64,000 nucleotides of DNA from Ananas comosus (Eukaryota > Streptophyta > Magnoliopsida > Poales > Bromeliaceae): positions 8,029,971-8,093,970 of the forward strand of contig NC_033628.1 in the NCBI RefSeq assembly GCF_001540865.1, written 5' to 3'. Positions 9,812 to 21,872 of this stretch are shown here, piece after piece (position 1 is the first letter of the stretch; each line of letters starts with the position of its first letter). The position numbers and the translations under genes are program-made. The notes under the pieces were generated by a model. The model ran no database searches. It saw only the letters and a list, made by a program, of their open reading frames with translations, and was not told the origin of the DNA.

Positions 9812-10889
9812 TGATGCAGGACGGGTTAAACCTATCCTACAAGTAAATACTCCTTAGATGTGGTAGGGAGTGAGAGTAGATTATGCTAATATACATAATT
9901 TGGTAATTATGTTAAAGGGTCACTCTAAGTTGTTCCACTGCTTAGAGTGAAATACAATAATTTTGATTTACTTAATTTTCATCTTTCTTGGATTATGAAT
10001 GTGGTCATTGTTTGTACAGTGCAAAAATATGTATCGCTTATACGTACATTTTTTTTTTTTCTTTTGTATATCCGTGAAGAGTTCTCAATAGAAATCATAC
10101 GTCATGAGAGAGAGATTTAAGTATGGTCTTTTGGGAGTGCTAGCAGGAGAATATCTAAATAGTTGATTATTAATTGTGGCCGAAATTCGATTGAAGCGGT
10201 ATCTTACAAGCATGGATTAGGAGGCTGATTGGCAAATAGGAAATTTTTTAGTGTGGAATGATCTGGACTAATACGCAAGATAGTTTAATCAATGTATTCA
10301 GCTGGATGTCGCGTATGGTACAAATCTCCTATCGGAAAATTTTCTTTACTTTAATTAATTTTCTTTTCGATGGACGTTCTTTTCTTTAAAAGAAAAAAAA
10401 AATTTTAAAAAAAAATTTTACAAAAAAAAATTTTTGCTTGTTTAATTTCTATCTCTGCAAGCATAGGTTTTGCCTACACAGCANNNNNNNNNNNNNNNNN
10501 NNNNNNNNNNNNNNNNNNNNNNNNNNNNNNNNNNNNNNNNNNNNNNNNNNNNNNNNNNNNNNNNNNNNNNNNNNNNNNNNNNNTTCAATAATCATCGTCC
10601 CCTTCATAAAACCTTGTAGGTTATTTATATCCTAATTACATCCGAGAATAACCAAAAAAATCTCAACTAGAGATTTATCTAAAAGAAAAATAACCGAAAA
10701 AATCTTAACTAGAGATTTATCTAAAAGGAAAATATAACAAATATTCCTAACAAGAAAATCTTAAAAATAACAGAGTAAATCAAGAATAATCTTCAGATCC
10801 ATATAGCGGGTTCGGGTGCCAACTTGCGTCGCCTTCATTGATAGACCTGAAACTCGGGCGATGAGACAGGTCGGGTTCGGTCTGCATCA
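9812..10889 (-). repeat. 5' LTR of element A (with sequence gap)
   Basis: Bounded by TGATGCAG (10882-10889 on the minus strand) and CTGCATCA (9812-9819), next to the PBS. The part 10584-10889 matches 780-1099. Length is unknown because of the 100-N gap at 10484-10583. The 9830-10483 part has no counterpart in the window. Confidence 0.8.
10484..10583. other. Assembly gap of 100 N
   Basis: Exactly 100 N, a conventional placeholder for a gap of unknown size, inside the LTR of element A. Confidence 0.98.
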
Positions 10890-12201
10890 CCTTCACCTTA
10901 GAATACAAAACTAAGACAAAATAAAAAAAAAAAGCCGATTAGGTTTTGAATCATAACAAATTCAACTCGATTCTAACAAATATATTGAAAATTCATTCAA
11001 ATATACGGTTTAGTCAACTTTTCACTCTAGCACATATAACTATAGAAAAAAAAATAAATCAATCCTGATTCCTGAGTAATGCTAACAAATATAGTGGGTA
11101 TTTGGCCTAGCTTCTGAAAAGTGATTTTGGCCCCAAAAGTGATTTTCAGCTTAATAAAGCGTTTGACAACCTCGTTTTCAAAATCCAATTCTGAATTTTA
11201 GAATCAGTTTTCTGATTTTCGAGGTCTAAAATCAGAAGCAACTAAAACCTGCTTCTAAAAATCTGATTATGATTTTGAATTCAAACTTTAAATTTTTATT
11301 TTGATTTTAGATTCAAAATTTAAATTTAAATTCAAATTTTAATTTTAATTTTTAAATTTATTTAAATTTCTAAATTTCAAATTTAACTTTTAAATTTAAA
11401 TTTTCAAAATTTTAAATTTTAAGTTTAGATATTAAATTTCAAATTTAAATTTCAAATCTCCAATTTTAAATTTTAAAATTCAAATTTAATAGAAAATTTA
11501 AATTTAAAATTTTAGAATTTAAAATTTAAAATTTAAAATTTTTTTAAAAATTTTAAGTTTAAATTTTAAATTTAAAAATTTCTAATTTTTAAAATTCAAA
11601 TTTTAAATTTTTAAGTTTTAGTTTTAAATTTTAATTTTAAACTTTAAATTGTAAGTTTTAAAAATTAAATATTCCAATTTTAAATTTCAAATTTCCAAAT
11701 GTGAAATTTTAAATTTTAAATTTCAAATTTAGATTTTATATTTGAAATTAAAATAAATATTTAGATTTAAAAATTTAAATTTTAAATTTTAAATTTCACA
11801 TTTTCAATTTTTAAATTTATACGTTAGATTAAAATATCAAAATTTAAATTTTTGTGCAATTTAAAATTTAAAATTTTAATTCAAATTTAAAATTTTAATT
11901 TAAATTCAAATTTAAAATTTTCAAATAAAATTTAGTAAAAAAAATTATTATATACAAATCAAATCAGGTCCGACTAACCATAATATATATGCTTGGGATT
12001 TGTTCACATTTCACTTTAGAATATAGGGTTAATTGCACCATTGGTTCCCAACCTTTACACCATTTTTCAATTTGGTCCCAACCTTTTTGTTTTGCAATCA
12101 AGTCTCTAATCTCTTGATTTCATTACAATTAAGTCCCAACCGTTAGATAGGTATCAAAATTGACGAAAAATGCCACGTCAGCACTATGTTAGCTCTACGG
12201 A
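10890..12201. other. AT-rich spacer with simple-sequence block
   Basis: No gene seen. 11095-11240 resembles one end of a MITE (TTTGGCCTAGCTTCTGAAAAG). 11280-11940 is a degenerate run of AAATTT-type words with almost no G or C. 12027-12180 is the start of a dispersed repeat (ggttaattgcaccattggtt, ggtcccaacc) that is interrupted by LTR C at 12202. Confidence 0.7.
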
Positions 12202-13719
12202 TGTAATATACCGAAATTCTATAGTTTTGAAGTTTCAGTGGATGTTAGAAGCTGTTGGAGCAGTTCCGGTGAAGTTCGGGAACGTTCGAGTGCTTTCGGT
12301 ACGCGACGGGTGCGGAAACGAAACTCGAAAAGCTATGATTGGATCTTGGCCGAAATCCAGCAAAGCGTGGATGAAAAGATGGTTTAAACGTGCTCGAAAA
12401 CGTGTTTTGGGGGTCTCAGTACGATTTGAGATGAATCGGAGGCCCCGGAAGTGAAAACGAGTGAAAACGGACCAAAGGCTGAAATTGCTGAAAATTTGGC
12501 TAAGTCCTGAAATTCTGGACTGGAGGGACCTACGGGGTCCGGACCCTTTGGCTAAGGTCTGGACCCCGAGCCCAAAAATTGCCGAGTTTGAGCAGGGGCA
12601 GTTTGGTGAATTGTGGGGGGTTGCTTTCGAAAAGGGGCTACACCCCTTTCTTCTTCCTCCCTCAGCCCACACACACACTACACACACAAATGGAGGAGAG
12701 AGAAGCTCCTCTCTCTCTCTCTATCTTTCCCACTTTCCCTCTCTAGATCTCTTTTCCAAAATTGGAGACTTGGCAGAGAGCATGCTTGGGAACGCGTTGG
12801 GAGCGACGGATCGAGTCCTCGCGCACCCGGTTGAGCTTCGTGCTTTCGACTCAGCCTTCGCAGTTTGGTAAGAGTTGGGATTTGTGTTAAATCCTTTATG
12901 CATGAGGTTCTAGTGATCTCTAGAATGTTTTTAGCATGTTACTCCATTTAATTTTTGGTTAATTGGAGTATATGAGTAAGCTAGGGTTTGAATAGGGGTT
13001 TTGGGGATTTGAGGGTTTTGATCTAATACAACCCTATGATTCTCTAATTGAAGGTTAGAGATGAGCCCCTGACAATCCTAGGTTGCAGATTGGCCGGCGT
13101 TCGGTGATCGATTTCGATTTCGAGCCGAACTGGGTAGCGTGTGCCGCGGGAGGCCGATTGCAAGTGTCGACGAGCAATCGGATAGCGTTATAAGATAGGT
13201 TGTGCTCCACCGAAGTATTTAGCTCACTTCCATGTCGAAGTGAAGTGTTATTCATCATTGATGCATGTAATGGTAGTTAATTGCCAAGTAAATGAATGCA
13301 TGAGGTAGATGCTATGTGAATGCATGAGATGCTAAGTATCGACTACCATTGGATAATAAAGTATATGTATGTTGACATATTGTAGCATGTGTTAGATACA
13401 TATGAATGTGAATGCATAATAGAGATGCTAATTGTGAATGAGAATGCATAATAGATATGCTAATTGTGAATGAGAATAAATGATAAAGATGCTAATTATG
13501 ATATATTGACTACCATTTTGATAGGAACATAGGCATGTGCAAGAGAAGAGTAGAGAATACATGCATGTTGATGTCTTGTGAGCATACGCTAGATTCATAT
13601 GAAAGTTGAACTTGGGTCGATAAACTCTAAGTATAGTAAGGAACTCGACAAGTGTGGCATGTAAAGAATCCTAGGCATGAACAACTAGGATCAAGAGTAG
13701 CATAATTGGACATGAAGCC

Positions 13720-14060
13720 TAGAGTTAAGTAAACCTAAGTGAGTGGCATTGAACCTAGTGTCATTGAACATAGGTTGAGAATTGAACCTAGAGTCGAGTA
13801 AACCTAGGTTATGAGATGAGTAGCATTGAACCTAGAGTAAAATAAACCTAGGTAAGTGGCATTGAACCTAGTATCATTGAATATAGGTTGAGAATTGAAC
13901 CTAGAGTCGAGTAAACCTAGGTTATGAGATGAGTGGCATTGAACCTAGAGTTAAATAAACCTCGGTGAGTGGCATTCAACCTAGTGTCATTGAACATTGG
14001 TTGAATATGGAACCTAGAGTCGAGTGAGTCTAGGTTGGAAAGAACATTGGACCTAGTGTT
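13720..14060 (+). repeat. Minisatellite inside LTR C
   Basis: About three degenerate copies of a roughly 120-base unit containing attgaacctagagtcgagta, aacctaggttatgagatgag and tggcattgaacctagtgtca. It lies in the U3 half of the LTR. Confidence 0.8.
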
Positions 14061-14261
14061 GTTGAACCTAGGTTATGAGGAATAGTAGTAGAGAAACCAC
14101 TAGGATAAGAATGGTTTGAACCTAGAAAGGTTGACAGTATATAGGGTATATGAGTAACCCCAGAGATAAGAAAGTGGATTCCGGAATCCCAAGACGTGTG
14201 GCATTAGTGAACATGGTATGCTCATGGTTGTGGATTGGATCATACTCACCTATAAGTCTAT

Positions 14262-14465
14262 ACTTGAGGGCGGTCGCTCCCCCTTGAGCGATGGCGCTGG
14301 AGTGATCATCATTGGGTTGGAGTTTCCCCAGAGGTTGAGCCTGTCGGGTGTAGCGAGTATCTCCCCGATTGATGAGCTCCGGAGTAGTCATCACTGGGTT
14401 TGAGTTTTCCCAGAGGACGTCCCGTTGGGTGTAGCGAGTATCTCCCCGATAGCAGGGATTTGAGT
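14262..14465 (+). repeat. Two-copy ~100-bp tandem repeat in LTR C
   Basis: Two units share gagtgatcatcattgggttg / gagtagtcatcactgggttt and gggtgtagcgagtatctccc. The second is diverged. Confidence 0.75.
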
Positions 14466-15570
14466 TGGTGAGTTTTGTGGCGAAACCTACAGGTTAGCCG
14501 AGAGGATTGGGTATTGATAGTGGCAATTGCCATGCACCATGAGTAGTATATATGTTGGTTTTACTCGTCCGGATGTGCAGGTATTTTCCTCGCCCGTTGG
14601 TAGACCTATAGTCGAGTGAATGCAAGGCTGAGGTGCATGTGAGAGTTCCTTCACCTCGAGTCCGACAGAGCGCGGCATTTCCGTAGTTGATTGACTCAAG
14701 ACCGAGTCGAGTGGCATAATTGGCTAAGGTAAGAGTAACCTTAGGAAAGAATGGCAAATGAGCATAGTGTGGCTAATAAAAAAGAATAAAGAAGGACTAA
14801 GAATAAAGAATGTCAAAGAATAAAGAATAGCAAATAATAGAGAATGATAAATGATAAAGAACGACAATGGCAAATGATAGAGAGTAGAATCAATAGATCT
14901 ACTTACATTGTTGCATGATTTGTATAGTTGTATTTGTGAGGCATACACATGTATTTAATACTTGCATAAATATCTGTGGATATCTGTTGGACTAACATGT
15001 TTGCAGTGCCTCCTTTGGACCTGGTGGGTGAAGCTTTTTTCCTTAGGTAGCCGTACCTACTAGGAACTATATTTATATAGTTCTCATCCCACGTGGTTTT
15101 GGGGGTTTTCAGGTTCACACGCGAGCGGCGCAGCGGCGCGAGGAAAGGGCATAGCTCCGCAGATAGCGCCCTACCATTGAGACCAGAGATAGCAGTACCC
15201 TGAGTCGGCTACTTAGGGATGTGAAAAAGGAAAATAACCAAGTTGTAATAATTATGTTAAATCTGATTGTATTTGGAAGCTAAAAAGAATAGAAAATATA
15301 ATATGTAAAATGTATGTGAGTTGAATGCTTGTAATAACATAGTGTTTATGTTTTTGATACCTTTCTTATGCAACCTATGTTTGGATGCTGTTCCTGGTTG
15401 GAACCTCGGGAATTGTATGGATTGTGACGCCTTGGACGTACAGGGAAAACTCTGTCTGCGGTACAGGAAAAACTCTGTCCGCGGTACAGGAAAAATCCTG
15501 TCCGTTCTGGGGTCTGTTGGCGTGCCCGAATCCGACCAAATAGGCGGGGCTCGGGGCGTGACAGATTATA

Positions 15571-15582
15571 TGGTATCAGAGC
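15571..15582 (+). other. Primer binding site of element C
   Basis: tggtatcagagc, seven bases after the LTR end tgaca; complementary to initiator Met tRNA. Confidence 0.87.
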
Positions 15583-15927
15583 ATAAAAAGAAAAGTAGAA
15601 ATGGTTTAGTTGGATCTAGCAGACCCTAGGATAGTAGACTATAGAGACTAAGGCTCGTGAGAGACGAGAACTTGCAACTTGTGGTGAAAGATGAGTTGAT
15701 TGGGTCAAGTGTTGTAAACCTCTAAAACGGATGTTAGAACTAGATTCAAGGTGTGGTTTATTCTCAGCCGAGTATGTTCATGTTGGACGCGTACAACATG
15801 AAACCGAGTGATGAGAATAGGCTCCTTTGTATTACTTTCGCCTGATTTAAGCCTGAGTCTGAGTTAATCGTTGAGTACTTGACCTAGAGGGTCGAGAATT
15901 AATCGAGTTGTTGTGTTCCAGGAAACA

Positions 15928-16428
15928 ATGGCATCGCATAGGCGATCTTCAGCTAGATCGACGCGGGACGGGACAAGTGGTGTCCCTGAGCAATCCGGAG
16001 CGAGTGGAGACTCGGAGCTCTGTGAGCAGTTGGGAGTGCTTGTGGGCATAGTGCAGCATCAGCAGGAGGCTGCTATGCGCCAGGAAGAGCTGGTTAAGAG
16101 ACTCCAAGAGACCGTGAATCAACTGGTGGCTGCACCAGTTGCGGCTCGTCAAGTACGATCGGGAGTTGCGGCGGAGACCTTTCCGTCAGGGACGGGTTGT
16201 TTGGGTGGTCAGTCGAGTTCTAAGCAACACCCGAAGTCACCCTCTACTAGATCCTCCCCTAGATGTGTGATTTGTGGTGGTTCCCACCGGGTGCGGCGAT
16301 GTGCGCTGCGTGAAGGGAGATGTATTCGCTGTGGGAAGCCGAGCCATATGCGGGATGAGTGCCCGTTGGGTGATAGCCGGGTGAATGGTTCACCAATATG
16401 CCACATGGCTGCACATTATTGGCCCTAA
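15928..16428 (+). pseudogene. Element C gag, internally deleted and truncated
   Basis: ATG at 15928 (MASHRRSSARSTRDGTSGVP). An N-terminal coiled-coil-like region (QLGVLVGIVQHQQEAAMRQEELVKRLQETVNQL) is followed after a short linker by two zinc knuckles, CVICGGSHRVRRC and CIRCGKPSHMRDEC. The capsid domain expected between them (about 200 residues, present in element B) is missing. Homology stops near 16378; the last residues before the stop at 16426 are unrelated flank. Same family as element B by knuckle pattern. No pol or second LTR follows. Confidence 0.8.
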
Positions 16429-17315
16429 CACCGTCGAAACTAAAAATCAACGCCGTTCATTAGTTCTCATCTAAAATAATTAAACTAAGGTAGAATATAT
16501 AACAAAATCATTTGAGTAATTAAGATGGCCTTTTCTTCTATATTAAATGAGTAGAAAAATAAATGAATCTAATTATCTACGGCAAATTAATGTTTTACTA
16601 TTTTCACTTGCATATATTAATTTTAGAGTGAATTGCATACGGCTCCCTATAAATATAGTGAATTGCAAATATATCCATACAAAATTCAACTTTCTTATGG
16701 TATCCCTATAAAAGTCCAAATATTTTCAAATATAGCCCTACCATTAGAATCTGTTAGAAAATTTTAGTTAACCATAGGTAAAATACTTAACTCTGGTCGG
16801 ACAATGAGGTAAATTGACATTTTTACCCCCTCTTATATTACCTTCTTCTCTCAATCAAAATCCTAGCAATGGAAACTCATCTTCTTCTTCCTTTTCCTCT
16901 TCCTCTCTCTCCTTCATACTAGTTTCGAACTCATAATTAGAATTTCTCCGTCCCCATTCATCCACGACGCGTGTTGATTCGCCATGTCGAACGCGTGTTG
17001 CTTTCCCATTCAATTTTCTCTATGATTTTTTCTTATTTTACTCAAAAGAAAAAGTTTAGAAGAAAAGAAGTGAGAGAAGAGGCTGCAATAATGGTGGATT
17101 GGGTTGAATTTTAAAGAGGAAGAAGATAAGGAAGAAGTTGACCATTGAAAATTTTTTGGAAGGACATTTCTGCACGATTATATGGCAAACTTGACATTTC
17201 ACTTATCTGTTATTAAAAAATAATTAGTTCTCCAACGGTAATAACTAGAGAGACAAATGTAAATTTTATTGGACTTTTGCAGGGACAAGAGTTAAAAGTT
17301 GAACTTTATAAGAAT
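16429..17315. other. Non-coding, dispersed repeat
   Basis: No gene seen. 16625-17315 looks like a dispersed non-coding repeat: one end reads gaattgcatacggctccctata, the other tgcagggacaagagttaaaa. Related wording occurs at 12027, 20935, 33745 and 51975. Confidence 0.5.
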
Positions 17316-17318
17316 ATA

Positions 17319-17817
17319 CACTACAACAAAAATGGTGTATAGCAATACTTATAAATGTCGGTACATGTCAAAAACAGGTGCTGCTGGTTAAATTACCGAC
17401 ACTTTTTAAAAGTGATGCTATATGTGGGGTCGCTATATGTGGAGCCGTCTCGATGTTTGGCACCCACTCCTCCAGCGACCTGTGGCGAAAGGACATGTGG
17501 CGATCATAGCCCTCTACGGTCTCTACGAGATCCTTGCGGCCGAACTCCAACCGCCGGAACCTTACCTCGTCGGCTGCGGCCGCGGAGGAGAAGAATGGGT
17601 GATGGTGATCAATTTTTCTTTTTTTTTCCTTTTCTATTTTAATCGGGCCGAGTGGGCAGGGTGGGATTGGTTGAGTAGAGAAACTTTTTGTTTTTGGTTG
17701 GATTGAACTTTATATTTAGGCCTTAGTATATTTTTAAAAAAAATTTTTGGCATAAATGGGACACTTACACAAAAGTGTTAAAAAAATATGTCTCTATAAT
17801 CTAATTATGTTGTAATG
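17319..17817 (+). mobile_element. CACTA-type MITE, 499 bp
   Basis: Starts CACTACAACAAAAATGG and ends with the degenerate inverse aattatgttgtaatg. Flanked by the 3-bp duplication ata (17316-17318 and 17818-17820), the size typical of CACTA elements. Subterminal repeats include gacactttttaaaagtg and acacttacacaaaagtgt. A GC-rich middle (about 17440-17600) is unlike the rest and may be captured host sequence. Too small for a transposase. Confidence 0.85.
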
Positions 17818-18458
17818 ATATTTGCTATTCGATATGTTTACAGGAAGCTGTATGCAATTAACCCTTAATTTTACTATGGTACAGTTTGTTGTATATAGGT
17901 GTATAAGATTTCTTGAAAATTTCTTTTGGGGCGCGTTTGGTTCACATTATGAAAGATTATTAGGAGTAAAAAGATATCTGAGAATCTTATTCTTATTCAT
18001 TCTATTACTAAGAATGTAGTATTTCAGTGTTTGGTTCGTACGGTCATATTATTTGGTCATGTTATTTAAGATTACGAAAAATATACAATTAATTAATTAA
18101 TTAATTAAATTAATTTTAAATAATATTATAAAAATTTTAATATCTTTTTAGAAAAAAGAGAGAGAGAATATATGTTAGAAAGAGAGAGCATAATTAAAGA
18201 AATAGAAAGAGAAATAGAGTCGAGGTTAGAGAGAATGAGAGGGTTGAGATTTTAGAAAAAAATGGGGAGAAATAGCTTAATTCAGAGAGAGAAAAAAAGT
18301 TGAAGTTTAGAAAGAAAAAGATAAGTTTAGATAGAGATATGAGGTTAGAGTGTAAAGAAAAATAATACCAACTAGCCGGCGGGTGGAAAGAAAAGAAAAG
18401 ATTAGACATATTATAATTACTCCAATCCATTAATATAAGAATACCCACCATTCCTCAA

Positions 18459-19560
18459 GGCTGCGTTTGGTTCAGGTATAAGTAAGAATTGCTTGTTCCA
18501 GAGATAGGTACAAGTTCAGGTATAAGCAGTAACTAGACCAATTTTGCGTTTGGATGAAAATTGAGTTGTTCCTTAGAATAAGGTAAATAGTGTTTGGATG
18601 GTTAAATTGGAACAAGAGGAATAAAAGTTATAATTTGAAATTAAAATTATATTATCTAATTAATTAACATCAAAATATTACTTAAAAATAAATAATAAAT
18701 AAATTATTAATCAATAAATATAAATAATAATAATTATTAATTATTAATTATTAATTATTAATTATTATTTATTATTTATAAGTAATAAATTAATTAATTA
18801 TTAATAAATTATTAATAATTATTAATTAATTAATTAATTATTAATAATTATTAATAATTATTTATAAGTAATAAATTAATTAATAATAATTATCTAATTA
18901 TTAATAATTAATTATAAATCAATATTAATAAATAATAATAATTATTTAATTATTAATTATTAATAATAAATTACTAATAATATCGATTATCTAATTAATA
19001 AGAATAATTATTTTATTTTATTATTAATTAATAATTAAATAATAATATTAATAATTAATTATAAGTAATAAATTAATTAATAATAATTATCTAATTAATA
19101 ATAATTAATTATAAATAATAAATTAATAATAATATAGATTATCTATTTCTTAAGAATAATAATTATTAATAATTATTATTTTAATTAATAATTATTAATA
19201 AATAATAATTATTAAATTAATAATTATTATTATCTAATTATAAATAATTAATTATGATTAATTATTTGTTTATTTATTTTATTATTTAAGTAAGAGATAA
19301 TAATTCAAATATATTAATTAGATTAATTAATAATTTAATATCATTAAAATTTAAATTTAGATTTAATTTATCTTGTTCTCATTCGGGAACAAGCTTGTTC
19401 CAGGAAAAAGATGGAACAACAGTTCCAGCGAGTTTCAATCTTATACCAGCTAGTTCCAGAAACCCGGGAACTACTGTTCTCGGGTACGAAACGCTGCGTT
19501 TGGGAACAAAGGAAGGAACAAGGGCTTATTCTCCCCCTTGTTCCTGAACCAAACGCTATC
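18459..19560 (+). mobile_element. Nested MITE with GCGTTTGGTTCAGG ends
   Basis: Left end ggctgcgtttggttcagg; right end cctgaaccaaacgctatc. Between them lies an extreme AT block (18633-19340, mostly TAATTA words), then a GC-richer right arm with ggaacaagcttgttcc and other self-complementary words. Its right arm is repeated after the N at 19758. Confidence 0.65.
18633..19340. repeat. TAATTA low-complexity block
   Basis: About 700 bases of TAAT/ATTA words with almost no G or C; liable to assembly error. Confidence 0.9.
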
Positions 19561-19758
19561 TTAGGGCGCAATTGAGTAGTCTAATGTTGTTCCGATTTTT
19601 GTTCTTGTGAACGTTGACATCGATTCGTTCCAACTTTACACTCTCGGGGCATAATAGAACAATATAATTTGGTTTTCCACTTTGTTCGGTTAAATGAGAA
19701 AATGTACTCGTTGCAAAGTTATACTGTTAGGGCGCAAATGAGTAGTCTAATGTTGTTN

Positions 19759-20085
19759 CTAATTATAAATAATTAATTATAATTAATTATTTGTTTATTT
19801 ATTTTATTATTTAAGCAATAGATAATAATTCAAATATATTAATTAGATTAATTAATAATTTACTATCATTAAAATTTAAATTTAGATTTAATTAACTTTG
19901 TTCTCATTCGGAAACAAGCTTGTTCCAGAAAAAAGATGGAACAACAGTTCCAGCCAGTTCCAGTCTTATGCCAGCTAGCTCCAGAAACCCGGAAACTACT
20001 GTTCTCGGGTACTAAACGCTGCGTTTGGGAACAAAGGAGGGAACAAGGGCTTATTCTCCCCTTTGTTCCCGAACCAAACGCTACC
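19759..20085 (+). repeat. Second copy of the nested MITE right arm
   Basis: Repeats 19224-19555 at roughly 92 percent identity, immediately after the N at 19758. Unlike the first copy, it is followed by the right half of the Tourist-like MITE. Confidence 0.8.
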
Positions 20086-20249
20086 CAAAGGAATAAGATT
20101 AGTACTTTGGGATGCATCTCATTCCCAAGTAAATTTAGTATTACCAACTAGATTATTTAGTGCGTTTAGCCAAACACCGTCATATTTTTTTTATTACTAT
20201 TGGATTAATAGGAATGTTAAAAAAATAGCGCGAACCAAACGCACCCTTA

Positions 20250-21872
20250 AGGTATTCATTAGTGTAAATGGATTTTCTTACTGCAAACTCTATTTGTTTC
20301 GCAAGAACTTAGTGATTGTATTTTACTAAAGGCTTAACAAAATTCGAATCTTGTATTACATTTTTCATTTACAGTTTTTATTTATTTGTGTCGATGGATA
20401 TCTGCAAGTGCACACGCACATATACTTATTTATTTGTTTGTGTACATAAATGTATATATATTTTCATGTATCGACAAGTTTTTTTTTTTTCGTGTACGTA
20501 TTGACATGTATTTATCTGCTTAATTATAGATTATTTAAGAGATTCCCTTGGCCAAAGCTAGGACTCATCAACATACGCAGTTAATAACTTACATTTTCCA
20601 TGATTGTTGATCTTCCCTACTCGGCGTCGTTTTCCAACAATTATGTAACAACAACAAAGACCCTGAATACAAGGGCTTAATAACATCATATATAAACTAT
20701 TATTATTATTGTTATTATTATTTTATATAACATATGGTGCCAGTCAAATATGACCTATGACCAAAACATTCAATCTCAAAGTTAATTTGCTAATGATTAA
20801 GCTCCAAATTACGCCTCATCATTATCCAATCTACAGAGGGGGGAAAAAAAAGTGCCCCAACGCGTGTGATAGTGACCGAGTACTCGGCAAGAACGATCTT
20901 TGCAGTTTTATTTGCGGATGGAAAAAAAAATTGCAAGGAGACCCCTAAACTATACGAATTTTTGGAACGACCCTATCAACTTTATTTTTTTTAGTCGATC
21001 GACATGCATCACTTCTACTTTTTATTTCTCTTATTTGAATGATTTTAATCGACAAAGTAGAAAATTAGCAAATTCAACAGCAGTTTTATTAAATTATATA
21101 TAAATAGTAACTTCTAATAGCTAACAGAATCATTTAATTGAATGAAATTGTCAATTGGACTAAGTAAACTCAAATAAAAAAAATAAAAGGTAAAGAAAAT
21201 GCTAATTGAAAAGTAAGGTTTAAGGGTCTATTTCCAAATGGCATAATACTTGAGGGCTTCGATCAGTAAATTGTTAATTTCCTTTCAAGTACCTTACCAA
21301 AATAAGTTTAACTCAAGCAGACTACTACCAAACAAATACGGTTTAGAAACTCATGAAAAGAAATTAAACTTTAGTGCTGATTTATGTTGATAGATACAAA
21401 ATCATGATCATTTCTAATAAAGTATAAAACTTTGGCATGATTAAGCATTAACAAATTAATTAAGTACTACTATAATTTCTCTTCCAAGTCATTCCCTCTT
21501 AACACATTAGATGAGCGACAAAATGGAAGTTTTCAAATAACATAATAATAAAATAAAAATGCGCTTAAACCATAATAAAGGAATGGTTGAAGTTCAATTA
21601 CTCATTAAATTTTGGTGCTAACATTTTAACAGGTATAAACTCTTCTTCTTGAAAAGAGAAAACAAAAAGAGAAAACTTTGGCAATGAAACAGTACACTAG
21701 CTAGCTACTATTTTGATTTCTCTTCCAAGTCATGACCTCTAATTACCACATTATGTAAAGCAAAGTGTGGGGTGCATCCTTCAACCCCCACTAGGTTGAC
21801 AAAAGCAGATTATAATTAAAGGACTTAGTTTTTGATCGTTAAATTTGGTTATTGATTTGATCGATATCTTCA
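20250..21872. other. Intergenic, downstream of the LBD gene
   Basis: No gene seen. Contains T-runs (20479-20491), a TTA/TTG triplet tract (20698-20725) and a dispersed repeat (20930-21260). The LBD 3' UTR should begin just below 21873; I could not place a polyadenylation site. Confidence 0.6.

Larger units (their letters stand above)
528..10889 (-). mobile_element. Element A: decayed Ty3/gypsy chromovirus
   Basis: The element reads on the minus strand: LTR (9812-10889), PBS, gag, protease, RT, RNase H, integrase, chromodomain, polypurine tract and LTR (to 1099). LTR ends are TGATGCAG and CTGCATCA, an 8-bp terminal inverted repeat. Its gag is split by element B and by an artificial contig join at 9283. 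Coding parts carry in-frame stops, at least two frameshifts and a mutated RT active site, so it is a dead copy. The clade is not certain: the chromodomain and DGG protease motif fit chromoviruses of the Galadriel/CRM/Reina neighbourhood. The outer end at 10889 is followed by ccttc; the matching duplication lies off the window or is lost at the left. Confidence 0.85.
12202..15563 (+). repeat. 5' LTR of element C, 3362 bp
   Basis: Begins tgtaatataccg, matching the start of the solo LTR (tgtaacatattg, 59206). Ends gcgtgaca directly before a PBS. Contains CT/CA-rich promoter-side sequence (12660-12740), several minisatellites (13720-14060, 14230-14460, 14760-14890) and the shared block with CTACTAGGAACTA and GTTCTCATCCCAC (15050-15090), then cgcgagcggcgcagcggcgc. 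Five bases before it read acgga; no partner duplication is found because the element is truncated. Short open frames here are incidental. Confidence 0.85.
17928..20246 (+). mobile_element. Tourist-like (PIF/Harbinger) MITE, interrupted
   Basis: The left end ggggcgcgtttggttc and right end gaaccaaacgcaccc are inverted. The right end is followed by tta; the left flank is not a clean tta. The inner ends carry gattattaggagtaaaaag and ggattaataggaatg. The middle is filled by a second MITE with an AT-rich core and by the N at 19758. Confidence 0.6.

Noticed and set aside
12461..12871. 136-residue plus-strand open frame with upstream CT-rich promoter-like sequence
   Set aside because: Lies inside LTR C; no domain and partly translated CT/CA repeats.
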